64,000 nucleotides of DNA, from NCBI RefSeq assembly GCF_900167365.1, contig NZ_FUXL01000014.1:57154-121153 (forward strand), written 5' to 3'. This DNA is from Consotaella salsifontis (lineage in GTDB: Bacteria; Pseudomonadota; Alphaproteobacteria; Rhizobiales; Rhizobiaceae). Shown here piece by piece: positions 26,847-35,488 of the stretch (positions are counted from its first letter, which is position 1; the number at the start of each line of letters is the position of its first letter). The notes under the pieces were generated by a model. The model saw only the letters and a list, made by a program, of their open reading frames with translations. It searched no databases and was not told the origin of the DNA. The position numbers and the translations under genes are program-made.

Positions 26847-29321
26847 TCAGGCCGCGTCTTTCGGCGCGTCGAAGACCGTCACGGCCGGTGCCTCGCCCTT
26901 GAACTTCTCGACCTCGGCCATGCAGGTCGCCGCCGAGGTTCCCTGGGCCAGACGCGACGTGCCGATGTCGGGCGTCAGGACGTTCACATCGCCATACTTG
27001 CAGATCGTGTTGTCGTCCGAGACGTCCTCGGGGTCGTACCAGCCGCCTTCCCACAGGCGCACCACACCGGGGCGGATCTCGTCGGTGACGACGGCGCCCG
27101 CCAGCACCTGACCACGGCCGTTGAACACCCGCACGATATCGCCATTGGCGATGCCGCGCTTCTCGGCGTCCTTGGTGTTGATCAGGCAGGGCTCGCGGCC
27201 CGCCACCGTGTACTGCTCTCGCACCTTGGTGCCGGCGAGCTGCGAGTGGAGGCGGTACTTCGGGTGTGCCGAGTTGACGTGGAGCGGATAGGTCTTGTCC
27301 TTCTGGCCCAGCCATTCCATCGGCTCGATCCACGTCGGATGCGGAGGGCAATCCTCGGTGTAGCCCATCTTCTCGATCGGCTTGGAGTAGATCTCGATCT
27401 TGCCCGTCGGCGTCGGCAGCATGTTGATCAGCGGGTCCTCGCGGAACTCGGCATGCTTGACGTAGTCGCGGTTCTTCTCCGGCACCTCGAATTCGAGGAT
27501 GCCCTGTTCCCAGAAGGCGTCGAACTCGGGCATTTCGACTTTCTTGCCGGCGGCCTGAGCCTTCGCGGCCTCGTAGACCTCCTTGATGCGGTCCATCTCG
27601 CTCTTGCCCTCGGAGAACTCTTGGCCGATGCCGAGCTTGTCGGCGAGAGCGGAGAAGATGTCGTAGTCGCTGCGCGATTCGAACACCGGATCGATGATCT
27701 TCTTCATGGCCAGAAGAGCCTTGCGGCAGGTCGGGCTGACCATCTCGATATCATTCCGCTCGGCCGTGGTTGCCGCCGGAAGGACGATGTCGGCGAAGCG
27801 GGCGCTTGCCGTCCACTCGATGTCCTGGACCACCACCGTCTCGAACTTCTTCCAGGCCTTGCGCATACGATTGCGGTCCTGGTGGTGATGGAAGGGATTG
27901 CCGCCCACCCAGTAGGTCATCTTGACGTCGGGGTAGAGGTGGGTGCCGCCATTATGCTCGTACGACTCGCCGGGCTTCTCCAGCATGTCGACGACGCGTG
28001 CCACGGGGATGATCTGCGCCCCCTTCTCTTCCGGCCACTCCTTCGTCTCCTTGCGCTTGCCGGCCGAGATCGGCGAGCCGATGCTCGGGCCGTTGGTCAC
28101 GGGAGCGCCGCAGGCGTCGAGGTGGTAGCGCTGGCTGAAGCCGCCACCGGGAAGACCGATCTGGCCGATCATCGAGGCGAGCGTCACCAGGGCCCAGGGG
28201 AACTGCTCGCCGTGGTGCTGACGCTGCGTCGACCAGCCGCTGACGATCATGGTGCGGCCCGCCACCATACGGTGGGCGAGGTCGCGGATGTCATCCGCAG
28301 GAATCTCGGTGATCTCGGAGGCCCACTCGGCCGTCTTCTCGACGCCGTCGGAACCCTTGCCCATCAGGTAGTCGGCGAACTGCTCGAAGCCGTAGGTGTA
28401 GTCGGCGATGAAGTCCTTGTCGTAAAGGTCCTCGCTGAGCAGCGTGTGGCAGAGGCCGAGGGCGAGCGCGACGTCCGACTGCGGCCGGATCGCGATCCAT
28501 TCACCGTTGAGATCGTTACAGGACTCGACCTTCACCGGGTTGAGGAAGACGGTCTTCTTGTTCGCGGCCTTGAGCTCGTCGATCCAGTTCCACTCGTCAT
28601 GGCTGGGGATGGTGTTGGAGATCCGGTTGTTGTTGACCGGATCGACCGCCCAGAAGACGACGAGATCGGAATGCTCGTTGACGGTCTTGAAGGTCGTCTG
28701 CGGCCCCTCGGCCTCGATCATGCCCATGACGTAGGGCATGATGGCCTCGATGCCGGCCTTGGAATAGTTGCTGGAGCTTGAGACCGAACCGCCCATGAGG
28801 TTGAACAGGCGCTGCAGCATGGCCTGCGGGTTCATGCGCCCGGCGCTGCGCCAGCCATAGGAACCCGTGTAGAGCGCCCAGGGGCCTTCCTCGTCCTCGA
28901 GACGCTTGATCTCCTTGGCGACGAGGTCGAGCGCCTGGTCCCAGGAGACGCGCACGAAGTCGCCCGCGCCGCGGCTATCGCGCTCGGCCTGCGGTCCCTT
29001 TTCGAGATAGGCGCGGCGCACCATCGGGTAGCGGATGCGGCTGGCCGAATAGACGATGTCCTGCACGCCATCCAGCATCTCGGCCGGATGCGGGTCCTTC
29101 TCCCACGGCCGCACGCTGGCGAGCCGCCCGTCCTCGACCTTGCCGTAGAAGACGCCGAAGTGCGATCCGCTGAGAACCTCGCCCGCCTCGCCGGCGGCGA
29201 AGGCCCGGCCCATGCCCATCGGGAGCATCGCGCCGGCGACGCCAAGAGCCGTCAGGGACGAGCTGACCTTCAGAAAGCGTCGCCGTGACAGCGAGCAGGA
29301 CGTCAAGGATAGACTCGACAT
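26847..29321 (-). CDS. torA: TMAO/DMSO reductase, molybdenum catalytic subunit
   Basis: An 824-residue periplasmic enzyme; the start at 29321 follows GGAGAGG. The twin-arginine signal is LSRRRFLKVSSS. The mature protein has molybdopterin-guanine-dinucleotide motifs and the serine-ligand region YTGSYGWRSAGRM, followed by SNYSKAGIEAIMPYVMG and IGLPGGGFSQRYH. There is no N-terminal FeS cysteine motif, as is normal for the TorA/DorA/BisC group. It reduces TMAO or DMSO using electrons from the pentahaem TorC. TorA and DorA cannot be told apart by eye; the torC-torD-torA order resembles the Rhodobacter dorCDA order, while the adjacent regulators are of TorS/TorR type. Confidence 0.9.
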   Translation of the reverse strand: MSSLSLTSCSLSRRRFLKVSSSLTALGVAGAMLPMGMGRAFAAGEAGEVLSGSHFGVFYGKVEDGRLASVRPWEKDPHPAEMLDGVQDIVYSASRIRYPMVRRAYLEKGPQAERDSRGAGDFVRVSWDQALDLVAKEIKRLEDEEGPWALYTGSYGWRSAGRMNPQAMLQRLFNLMGGSVSSSSNYSKAGIEAIMPYVMGMIEAEGPQTTFKTVNEHSDLVVFWAVDPVNNNRISNTIPSHDEWNWIDELKAANKKTVFLNPVKVESCNDLNGEWIAIRPQSDVALALGLCHTLLSEDLYDKDFIADYTYGFEQFADYLMGKGSDGVEKTAEWASEITEIPADDIRDLAHRMVAGRTMIVSGWSTQRQHHGEQFPWALVTLASMIGQIGLPGGGFSQRYHLDACGAPVTNGPSIGSPISAGKRKETKEWPEEKGAQIIPVARVVDMLEKPGESYEHNGGTHLYPDVKMTYWVGGNPFHHHQDRNRMRKAWKKFETVVVQDIEWTASARFADIVLPAATTAERNDIEMVSPTCRKALLAMKKIIDPVFESRSDYDIFSALADKLGIGQEFSEGKSEMDRIKEVYEAAKAQAAGKKVEMPEFDAFWEQGILEFEVPEKNRDYVKHAEFREDPLINMLPTPTGKIEIYSKPIEKMGYTEDCPPHPTWIEPMEWLGQKDKTYPLHVNSAHPKYRLHSQLAGTKVREQYTVAGREPCLINTKDAEKRGIANGDIVRVFNGRGQVLAGAVVTDEIRPGVVRLWEGGWYDPEDVSDDNTICKYGDVNVLTPDIGTSRLAQGTSAATCMAEVEKFKGEAPAVTVFDAPKDAA

Positions 29322-29361
29322 GTCTTTTTCCTCTCCAGTTTTGTGAAACATTCGAATGAAG

Positions 29362-29997
29362 TCACGCGGGCCAGTCGACGGTCCGCGCCAGAAGCGCCGC
29401 GAGCAGCGATGCCGCGGACGCATAAAATCCCGTGCGGTCGTGATCGCGACAGGATTGCGCGAAAGCGGGAACCCAGCCCTCCATGCGCTCGCGCAGCCCC
29501 TCGGCCGTCGCCATGTCGCTTTCGTCGCCGCTGACGGCGCCAAGCCGCAGCGCGTCGTCGAAGAGCGCCAGCTCGACGACGAGGTGATCGGGCGCCTCGG
29601 GAAAGTCTGTCGTCGTCTCCATTCCCTGCTGGCGCAGGAGGAGAGCCATCTCGCCAGCCGGCTCCTGATAGAGCCGGCCCGATCCGCGATAGGCCGACTC
29701 GTAGGGCGCCGCGCTCTTTGGTCCGCCAAGCCCCATGAAGAGCTGGCAGAAGGCCCGGTTGAGCGCGATCTCGGCCTTCTGCGAAGGCCCGAGCGCGACA
29801 AGCGCCGCCGCCATCGCCTCGACCTCGCGAGACAGTCCCTCGATGCGGATCAGCGGCTTGAGGACACCCGATTCCTCCGGCCGAAGGATGGCCTCGACAT
29901 CGGCGAGTTCGAGCGGCGAGCCAAAGAGCCGGGCACACAGACGGATGGCATCGGCGTAGACAGGGGCGCTGACGCTCAGGAGTGAATTTTCTCCCAT
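29362..29997 (-). CDS. torD: TorD-type maturation chaperone
   Basis: A 211-residue all-helical cytoplasmic chaperone. TorD-family marks include LNRAFCQLFMGLGGP (a version of the conserved acidic/aromatic stretch) and PYESAYRGSGRLYQEP, then PDHLVVELAL, which corresponds to the family's EPxDHxxxEL motif. It binds the Tat signal and core of TorA so that the Mo cofactor is inserted before export. It lies 34 bases after torC and 40 bases before torA, so it is made with its client. Length and motifs are typical. Confidence 0.9.
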   Translation of the reverse strand: MGENSLLSVSAPVYADAIRLCARLFGSPLELADVEAILRPEESGVLKPLIRIEGLSREVEAMAAALVALGPSQKAEIALNRAFCQLFMGLGGPKSAAPYESAYRGSGRLYQEPAGEMALLLRQQGMETTTDFPEAPDHLVVELALFDDALRLGAVSGDESDMATAEGLRERMEGWVPAFAQSCRDHDRTGFYASAASLLAALLARTVDWPA

Positions 29998-30031
29998 GTC
30001 TTTTCCTTTTCCTTTCCGCTTCAGTTCCCGA

Positions 30032-31192
30032 TCAGCTGCCGGCCGCCATGTCCTTGGCGTGCAGCTGATAGAAGTTCTGAAGGAAGCGGACTTCCTCGGC
30101 GCTCAGCGCGGTGTAGCCCTTCATCTCCTTGATGAGGCCGATCCACTGGTTGGCGAGGTAGTGGTTGGCAGGAGGCGTGGCGTGGCAGGCTCCGCAGGCG
30201 GCGCTTTTCAGCTCCGACCCGTATTCCTCGAGGCCTTCCGCGTTGCTCGTGAGATTGTCCGCCTTGGTCCAGGCCACGAAGCTGGCCTCGTTCCACGTCA
30301 GGTCGGTCTCGGGGTCGACCTTCGTCTGATGGACCTCGAGCGTCTCGGCGGCTTCCGTCGACAGCGTCGCCTGGAAGATGCGCCGGCCCATCGCCGCGAC
30401 GAGCAGCCGTTCCACGCCTTCCTGGGTCCAGCCGTCGATGGAGACCTTGGCCCAATCGCCGGAGCGCTCCAGCACCTTGGCCTTGGTCAGCGGCATGAGC
30501 TGGCCGTCGCCCTTGCCCGACGCGTCGGACGGCTGCTCCATGTAGAGCGGCATCGTGGCGATGGCGTAGACCTCGTCCGCGCCATCCTTGCCGGCCTCGG
30601 CCTTGAGGTCGTTGAGCATGGCCTTGTATCCGGCGGCCATGTCGGGGAGCTTGTGGGCGATGCCCTTGTGGCAGGAGATGCAGGTGTCGCCGTTCTTCAT
30701 GGCGGTCTGCATTTGCTTGGCCGCCTCGGGCTTCTGCTTGTCGAAATCCATGTGGGCGAAGTCGTGGCAGCTGCGGCACGTGGCGGAGTCGGTCTCCTCC
30801 ATGTGCTTCCACACCTGCTTGGCGAGGCGCAGGCGGTTCTGCTCGAACTTCTCGGGCGTGTCGATCGTGCCGCGGATCTCGCCCCAGATGTCGCGCCAGG
30901 CGTTGAACTTGTCGACATAGGCGGCAAGGCCGGTCTTGCGCTCGTGGCAGTCGGCGCACTCGGCCTGGACGCCGGCCGGGTTCTTGAAATGGATGGACTG
31001 GACGTATTCGGGATAGACGTTGTCGCGCATCGAGTGGCACGACACGCAGAACTCGAGGCCGCTCGTCTTTTCCATCGCGTAATGCAGGCCGTTCCAGCCC
31101 AGGACGCCGACGAAGATGCCGCCGATCAACAAAATTCCGAGGCCCCATTTCGTGCTGGGACGCCAGAATGCTCTCCATGCCCGTCTGATCAT
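30032..31192 (-). CDS. torC: pentahaem c-type cytochrome TorC (NapC/NirT family)
   Basis: A 386-residue quinol dehydrogenase. One N-terminal membrane anchor (WGLGILLIGGIFVGVLGW) is followed by four NapC-type haem sites, CVSCH, CADCH, CRSCH and CISCH. A C-terminal domain has a fifth site, CGACH, giving the five haems that mark TorC rather than tetrahaem NapC. It takes electrons from menaquinol or ubiquinol and gives them to TorA in the periplasm. A short CCCCA/TGGGG hairpin (31213-31226) lies in the leader, and two tor-box-like decamers lie further upstream. Confidence 0.93.
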   Translation of the reverse strand: MIRRAWRAFWRPSTKWGLGILLIGGIFVGVLGWNGLHYAMEKTSGLEFCVSCHSMRDNVYPEYVQSIHFKNPAGVQAECADCHERKTGLAAYVDKFNAWRDIWGEIRGTIDTPEKFEQNRLRLAKQVWKHMEETDSATCRSCHDFAHMDFDKQKPEAAKQMQTAMKNGDTCISCHKGIAHKLPDMAAGYKAMLNDLKAEAGKDGADEVYAIATMPLYMEQPSDASGKGDGQLMPLTKAKVLERSGDWAKVSIDGWTQEGVERLLVAAMGRRIFQATLSTEAAETLEVHQTKVDPETDLTWNEASFVAWTKADNLTSNAEGLEEYGSELKSAACGACHATPPANHYLANQWIGLIKEMKGYTALSAEEVRFLQNFYQLHAKDMAAGS

Positions 31193-31517
31193 TGTTCTCT
31201 CTCGGTGAGGCTCCCCAGACGTGGGGCCGGCTGCTCAAATCGAGAGGCGGTCTATCAATCGCCTATGAAGACAGATGCGGACGAATGTGAACAGACCTTG
31301 CGGACATGTGAACGAAATGCTTCCCGGCGACCTTCAGGCAGCGGCGGCGATCCCCCTTCGAATATTCTCGTCAGACACGCAAGCGAACTATACGGGCCGT
31401 CGACTCGCCTTTGCCTGGAGGAAAGCCGTCATACCGCTCGCACGAGGGCAACCCGGAAAACAGGTTCGGCGGGCCTTTTTCCGCAATATTGTCTATACAA
31501 TTTTCGTACTGGCGATT
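31193..31517 (-). promoter_or_regulatory. torC promoter region with two tor-box-like sites
   Basis: This 325-base gap lies between torS and torC. On the minus strand it contains CTGTTCACAT (31294-31285) and CGTTCACAT (inside 31315-31306), 21 bases apart in the same direction. The E. coli TorR box is CTGTTCATAT. The first site differs at one base. Two boxes spaced two helical turns apart, about 95-120 bases upstream of the torC start, fit TorR activation. The rest shows no gene. Confidence 0.65.
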
Positions 31518-34262
31518 TCATGAATCCCTATCGGCCGGAGCGCGCCCCATTCTTGTCTCCAACTGAGACAGCTGCCTGTCTGCTTCCCGTTTCCATTGGG
31601 CGAGAAGGTCCTCGCCCTGATCGACAAGGCGCCTGACAGCGTCAAAGAGCCGCGCCTCCTCGCCGGCTGATGCTGCCTGTTCGATGTTTTCGGCGATTTC
31701 GGCGATCGCATCGGCGCCGACATGCCGCGCTCCACCCCTCATCCGATGGCCAAGCGCTTCGAGAGCGGCGATGTCGCGCCGCTCGCCCGCCAGCCGAGCC
31801 TCCTGAAACAGCACGCGCTGGGTCGAGAGATAGAGGTCCACGAGTCGATGGGCGCCCTCGACGCCGAGGTCACGCGCCTGTTCGCCGATCGCGCCGAGCG
31901 CTCCGATCTCCCGCGCGGGGCCCCGGGGCCGCACGCCGATGGCTTCGGCGATCGCCGCGATAAGGTCCTCCCGCTGGAAGGGCTTCTCCAACCAGCCGTC
32001 GAACCCGGCCGAAATGTCGCCGGCATCGCCCCCACCCGCCGAAACCGCCAGGATCGGAACGGCATTTCGAACCTGATGGGCATTCGCCCGGATCTGGCGG
32101 CAGGCCGCCGCGCCGCCCAGGCGCGGCATAGACAGATCCATCAGAATGATGTCGAAGTCGCGCGTGGTCGCCGCCCGCACCGCCTCGACGCCGTCCTCGG
32201 CGATCTCGACGCGATGGCCGTCCTTCTCCAGAAGTGTCCGGGCGATCAGCGCATTGACCGGATTGTCCTCGGCGACCAGAATGTCGAGCGGCGGCAGCTC
32301 CTCGCCCTCCTCATCGACCACCGCCACACTGTCTTTGGCCGCCTCCAGCGGGAAGAGAACCGTGAAACGGGTTCCGTCGCCGACGGACGTCTCCACCTGG
32401 ATATCGCCGCCCACCGCCTTGAGAAGCCCGCGACAGACCGCGAGCCCCAGCCCCGAGCCGCCGAACCTTCGCGCGACGCTTCCGTCGGCCTGGGCGAAGG
32501 GCTCGAAGATATGAGCGAGCGCCTCGGGCGCGATACCGATTCCTGTGTCGGCTACGACGAAGCGGATCATGTCACGGCGCCCGGTGGCCGGCTCGACGGC
32601 AAGGCTCACCTGTCCCTTTTCCGTGAACTTTGCGGCGTTGCCGATGAGGTTCAGGAGGACCTGGGCGAGCTTGCCGGCGTCGCCGCGCACCACGTCCGGC
32701 AGCGCCGGGTCGACAGACACCGAAAAGCCGACGCCCTTCTGATCGAGGGAGGAAGCCACCGCCGCCTCCACCATATGGATCCTTTCCCTCAGGCAGAAGA
32801 CCGTGTTCTCGATCGTGACACGGCCGCTTTCCAGCCGGGTGAAATCCAGGATGTCGTTGATGATGTCGCGCAGGATGGCACCCGAGCGCTCGAGCGCCAA
32901 CATGAGTCGCTGCTGCTCCTCGCTGGCCGGCTTCTCCAGAAGCTGGATGGTGCTGAGAATGCCGTGCAGCGGCGTCCTGATCTCATGGCTCATGGTCGCC
33001 AGGAACTGGGATTTGACGCGCCCTGCCCGCTCGACCTGGGCGACGAGCTCGTCCCTCATGTGGTCGATGCGCTGGCGCAAGCGCTCGTGCTCCAGCGTGT
33101 TGTGGCGAAATTCCTCGAGGGTCGCCGCGATCGAGCCGAGCTCGTCGTGGTGAGTCGGCACAGTGAGCGGCGTCGTGAAATCGCCGACGCGGAAGCGCTT
33201 GAGAGCTGTTTCGATGGTTTCAACGGGCCGCGTCAGGCGCCGCCGGACGAAACGCAGGGAAGCCACGCCGAAGCCGAGGGCGGCGATGAGAAACAGCGTC
33301 GAGACACTTCCGGCGACCAGCGCCTCATGCCGCCGCTCGCCGGCGGTCATCACCGCGAGATCGAGGGCATGGCGGCCGATATTCAATATGCCGGCATAGG
33401 CGGAGACGCAGTTGTCGAACCACTCCGTGACGCCGATGGATGTCGATCCGGTTTCGTCTAGTTCCGCAATGGTTTGCGAGATGAGGGCCTGAGCCTTCTG
33501 GGTATCACCGAGCCCGCTCCTGACCAGCGCCGGAAAGTCGCCTGGTTGCGGAAGCTGCGTCGCCAGCGTCAGGAGTTGGGTCCACAGCTCGTTGTAGGCA
33601 CCGATATCGTCGCGCCAGCGCAGCTTCTGTTTCGCATTCAGGGGGACGTTCTTGACGACGTTCGGTCTGAAATCCGAACACTGGCGGGCATAGCGATTGC
33701 GCACCGCGAACGCGAGCTGTCGAAGCGCGAGCAGATCGGAAAACCGGGCGTCGATCTTGCGCAGTTCGTGGCCGGTGTAGGTGCTGGCGGAAGAGATGGC
33801 GGCCGCGACATCGAAGATCGCCATGCGCCACGGCTCTATGGCGAAGAGATTGCGCTCGTCGCGCGGTGCGTCTTCCTGCTGGCGAACCAGGACGCTGAGG
33901 CGGCGCAGCTTCTCGTCGGCATGCGCCAGTTGCCGGACGCTCGCGCCGTCGTCGTCGAAGGACTGCTCCATGGCCTCGACGAGGCGGGCATTGGTCGCGG
34001 CGATGAAGGCAAGATCGCCCTCGACCGTGGCCTTGGGATCCTGCTCGTCCATCAGGGCGACGCCGATGGTGCCGATCCGCAGGCGCACTTCGCTGGCGGC
34101 GTTGAACAAAAGGCGGTCGATCTCCACGAGTCGGGCCGCGCGGTCGGCCGAATAATAGCTGTTCCACGCGTAGCCGACGATCGCCAGGGTAATCGCGGCG
34201 CCGAAGGTGACGGCAAGCCAATGGGCGATGAGAATCGTCTTGCTGACGGATCGGTTCTTCAT
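31518..34262 (-). CDS. torS: tripartite hybrid sensor kinase TorS-like
   Basis: A 914-residue protein starting at ATG 34262. A first membrane helix at about 12-34 and a second at about 325-350 bracket a periplasmic helical sensor of about 290 residues. HAMP (RRRLTRPVETIE) and HisKA follow, with phospho-acceptor His in MSHEIRTPLHG (about 426), an ATPase domain (NLIGNAAKF, DTGIGI, GSGLGLAV), a receiver with Asp in ILMDLSMPRLGG (about 707), and a C-terminal HPt domain with His in LGHRMRGGARHV (about 837). This H-D-H set is the TorS layout. In E. coli, TorS senses TMAO through the periplasmic protein TorT; no torT is seen here. Confidence 0.85.
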   Translation of the reverse strand: MKNRSVSKTILIAHWLAVTFGAAITLAIVGYAWNSYYSADRAARLVEIDRLLFNAASEVRLRIGTIGVALMDEQDPKATVEGDLAFIAATNARLVEAMEQSFDDDGASVRQLAHADEKLRRLSVLVRQQEDAPRDERNLFAIEPWRMAIFDVAAAISSASTYTGHELRKIDARFSDLLALRQLAFAVRNRYARQCSDFRPNVVKNVPLNAKQKLRWRDDIGAYNELWTQLLTLATQLPQPGDFPALVRSGLGDTQKAQALISQTIAELDETGSTSIGVTEWFDNCVSAYAGILNIGRHALDLAVMTAGERRHEALVAGSVSTLFLIAALGFGVASLRFVRRRLTRPVETIETALKRFRVGDFTTPLTVPTHHDELGSIAATLEEFRHNTLEHERLRQRIDHMRDELVAQVERAGRVKSQFLATMSHEIRTPLHGILSTIQLLEKPASEEQQRLMLALERSGAILRDIINDILDFTRLESGRVTIENTVFCLRERIHMVEAAVASSLDQKGVGFSVSVDPALPDVVRGDAGKLAQVLLNLIGNAAKFTEKGQVSLAVEPATGRRDMIRFVVADTGIGIAPEALAHIFEPFAQADGSVARRFGGSGLGLAVCRGLLKAVGGDIQVETSVGDGTRFTVLFPLEAAKDSVAVVDEEGEELPPLDILVAEDNPVNALIARTLLEKDGHRVEIAEDGVEAVRAATTRDFDIILMDLSMPRLGGAAACRQIRANAHQVRNAVPILAVSAGGGDAGDISAGFDGWLEKPFQREDLIAAIAEAIGVRPRGPAREIGALGAIGEQARDLGVEGAHRLVDLYLSTQRVLFQEARLAGERRDIAALEALGHRMRGGARHVGADAIAEIAENIEQAASAGEEARLFDAVRRLVDQGEDLLAQWKREADRQLSQLETRMGRAPADRDS

Positions 34263-34379
34263 GAGGCGGACGTGTTCGGTCTTGTTCCTTTCGCCCGGTT
34301 TGAAAGGATGGGGCGCGGTGCGCCATGATGCGGAACAAGAAGCCCGCCGGCAAATCATGCACGGATTGCCGGCGCCCAC

Positions 34380-35297
34380 CTATGTCGAGCTAGCGGTCGC
34401 GCCGCTGAAGAGGATCGATCGGTGCACGGCCTCCTTCAGCAAGGCGACGAAGCCGTCTGTGAGGCGGCTGGACGGCGCCTGGGGCGGTCGCAGCACGCGG
34501 TAGGTGACGGGTAGGACGGGTGAGAGCGGCCGGGCGACGAGGTCGAGATCGAGGCCCGACATGACCAGCGGATCGACGACGCCGACCCCGAGGCCGCGCG
34601 CGGCCAGCTCGCAGCAATTGGCCAGCGAAGCCTCGATCGGCCGTCGCAGATTGATACCCTCGACGCGCAGGTGCTCGTCGAGAACCATGCGCAAAGGCGA
34701 GCGGCGGCCCGGCAGGACGACGCGGACGTCGGCGAGATCGGCGAGCGTGACCTCGCTTCGATCGGCAAGGGGATGACCGGGAGTCATGACGGCGACGGCG
34801 GCGCCCTCGGCAAGCTCCTCGTCGGGCAGTTCACCCGCCTCCCGCCCGCCGACCACGAGGCCAAGGTCGTAATGGCGCATGGTGACGAGGTCGAACACGC
34901 GCTCGGTGTTCTCGGTGTCGAAGATCACCGTCACCTCGGGATAGAGTTCGGCGAAGCGGAGGAGGACGTTCGCCACGCACAGGCCGTTGAGCGAGGTCAC
35001 CGTGCCGACGCGCAGGACGCCCCCCGTCATGTTGCGAATGTCGTTGGCAATGCGCCCGATATGGTCGAGGCCGACATAAAGATGCTCCACCTCGCGGTAG
35101 AGCAGCACGGCCTCCTCGCGCGGAAAGACGCGGTTTCCGTTGCGCTCGAACAGCGGAAAGCCGGCTTCTGCCTCGAAATCGCGGATGAGACGGCTGATCG
35201 CCGGCTGAGTGATGTGCATGGTCTGTGCGGCGGCCGAAAAGCTGCCGGAGATCATCACGGCCCGGAAGGCCTCCACCTGACGCGGCTGGATTCTCAT
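34380..35297 (-). CDS. LysR-family transcriptional regulator
   Basis: A 305-residue protein from ATG 35297 (GGGAAG upstream); earlier in-frame ATGs at 35312 and 35363 lack such a site. The helix-turn-helix is at the N-terminus (QVEAFRAVMISGSFSAAA, ITQPAISRLIRDFE), with GFPLFERNGNRVFP closing it. The substrate-binding domain has two Rossmann-like lobes. It is divergent from the ABC operon at 35489, so it most likely controls that operon in response to its imported substrate. It resembles regulators of amino-acid catabolism such as NocR and OccR; this is a family impression only. Confidence 0.85.
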   Translation of the reverse strand: MRIQPRQVEAFRAVMISGSFSAAAQTMHITQPAISRLIRDFEAEAGFPLFERNGNRVFPREEAVLLYREVEHLYVGLDHIGRIANDIRNMTGGVLRVGTVTSLNGLCVANVLLRFAELYPEVTVIFDTENTERVFDLVTMRHYDLGLVVGGREAGELPDEELAEGAAVAVMTPGHPLADRSEVTLADLADVRVVLPGRRSPLRMVLDEHLRVEGINLRRPIEASLANCCELAARGLGVGVVDPLVMSGLDLDLVARPLSPVLPVTYRVLRPPQAPSSRLTDGFVALLKEAVHRSILFSGATASST

Positions 35298-35488
35298 CGA
35301 TTTCTTCCCGGCCATGGCTTTGATTGACCGCACGGCATCGGCCTCGCTAGGAGACTGCCTCACCGCCTATTATAACATCTGGTGATCCGCGGCCAACAAA
35401 TTGCGATTTGCATTGGCCTAGGGCGGTCTGCAATGGTTGCGGTCGCGCGGAAACGAGGAGCCGCGCCATCGAGAACCGGGAGGAAGAT

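Noticed and set aside
27246..28781. A 511-residue plus-strand protein opposite torA
   Set aside because: The minus strand encodes an uninterrupted molybdoenzyme with all motifs.
31213..31226. A riboswitch or attenuator before torC
   Set aside because: Only a five-base CCCCA/TGGGG hairpin is present; too little to claim a regulatory RNA.
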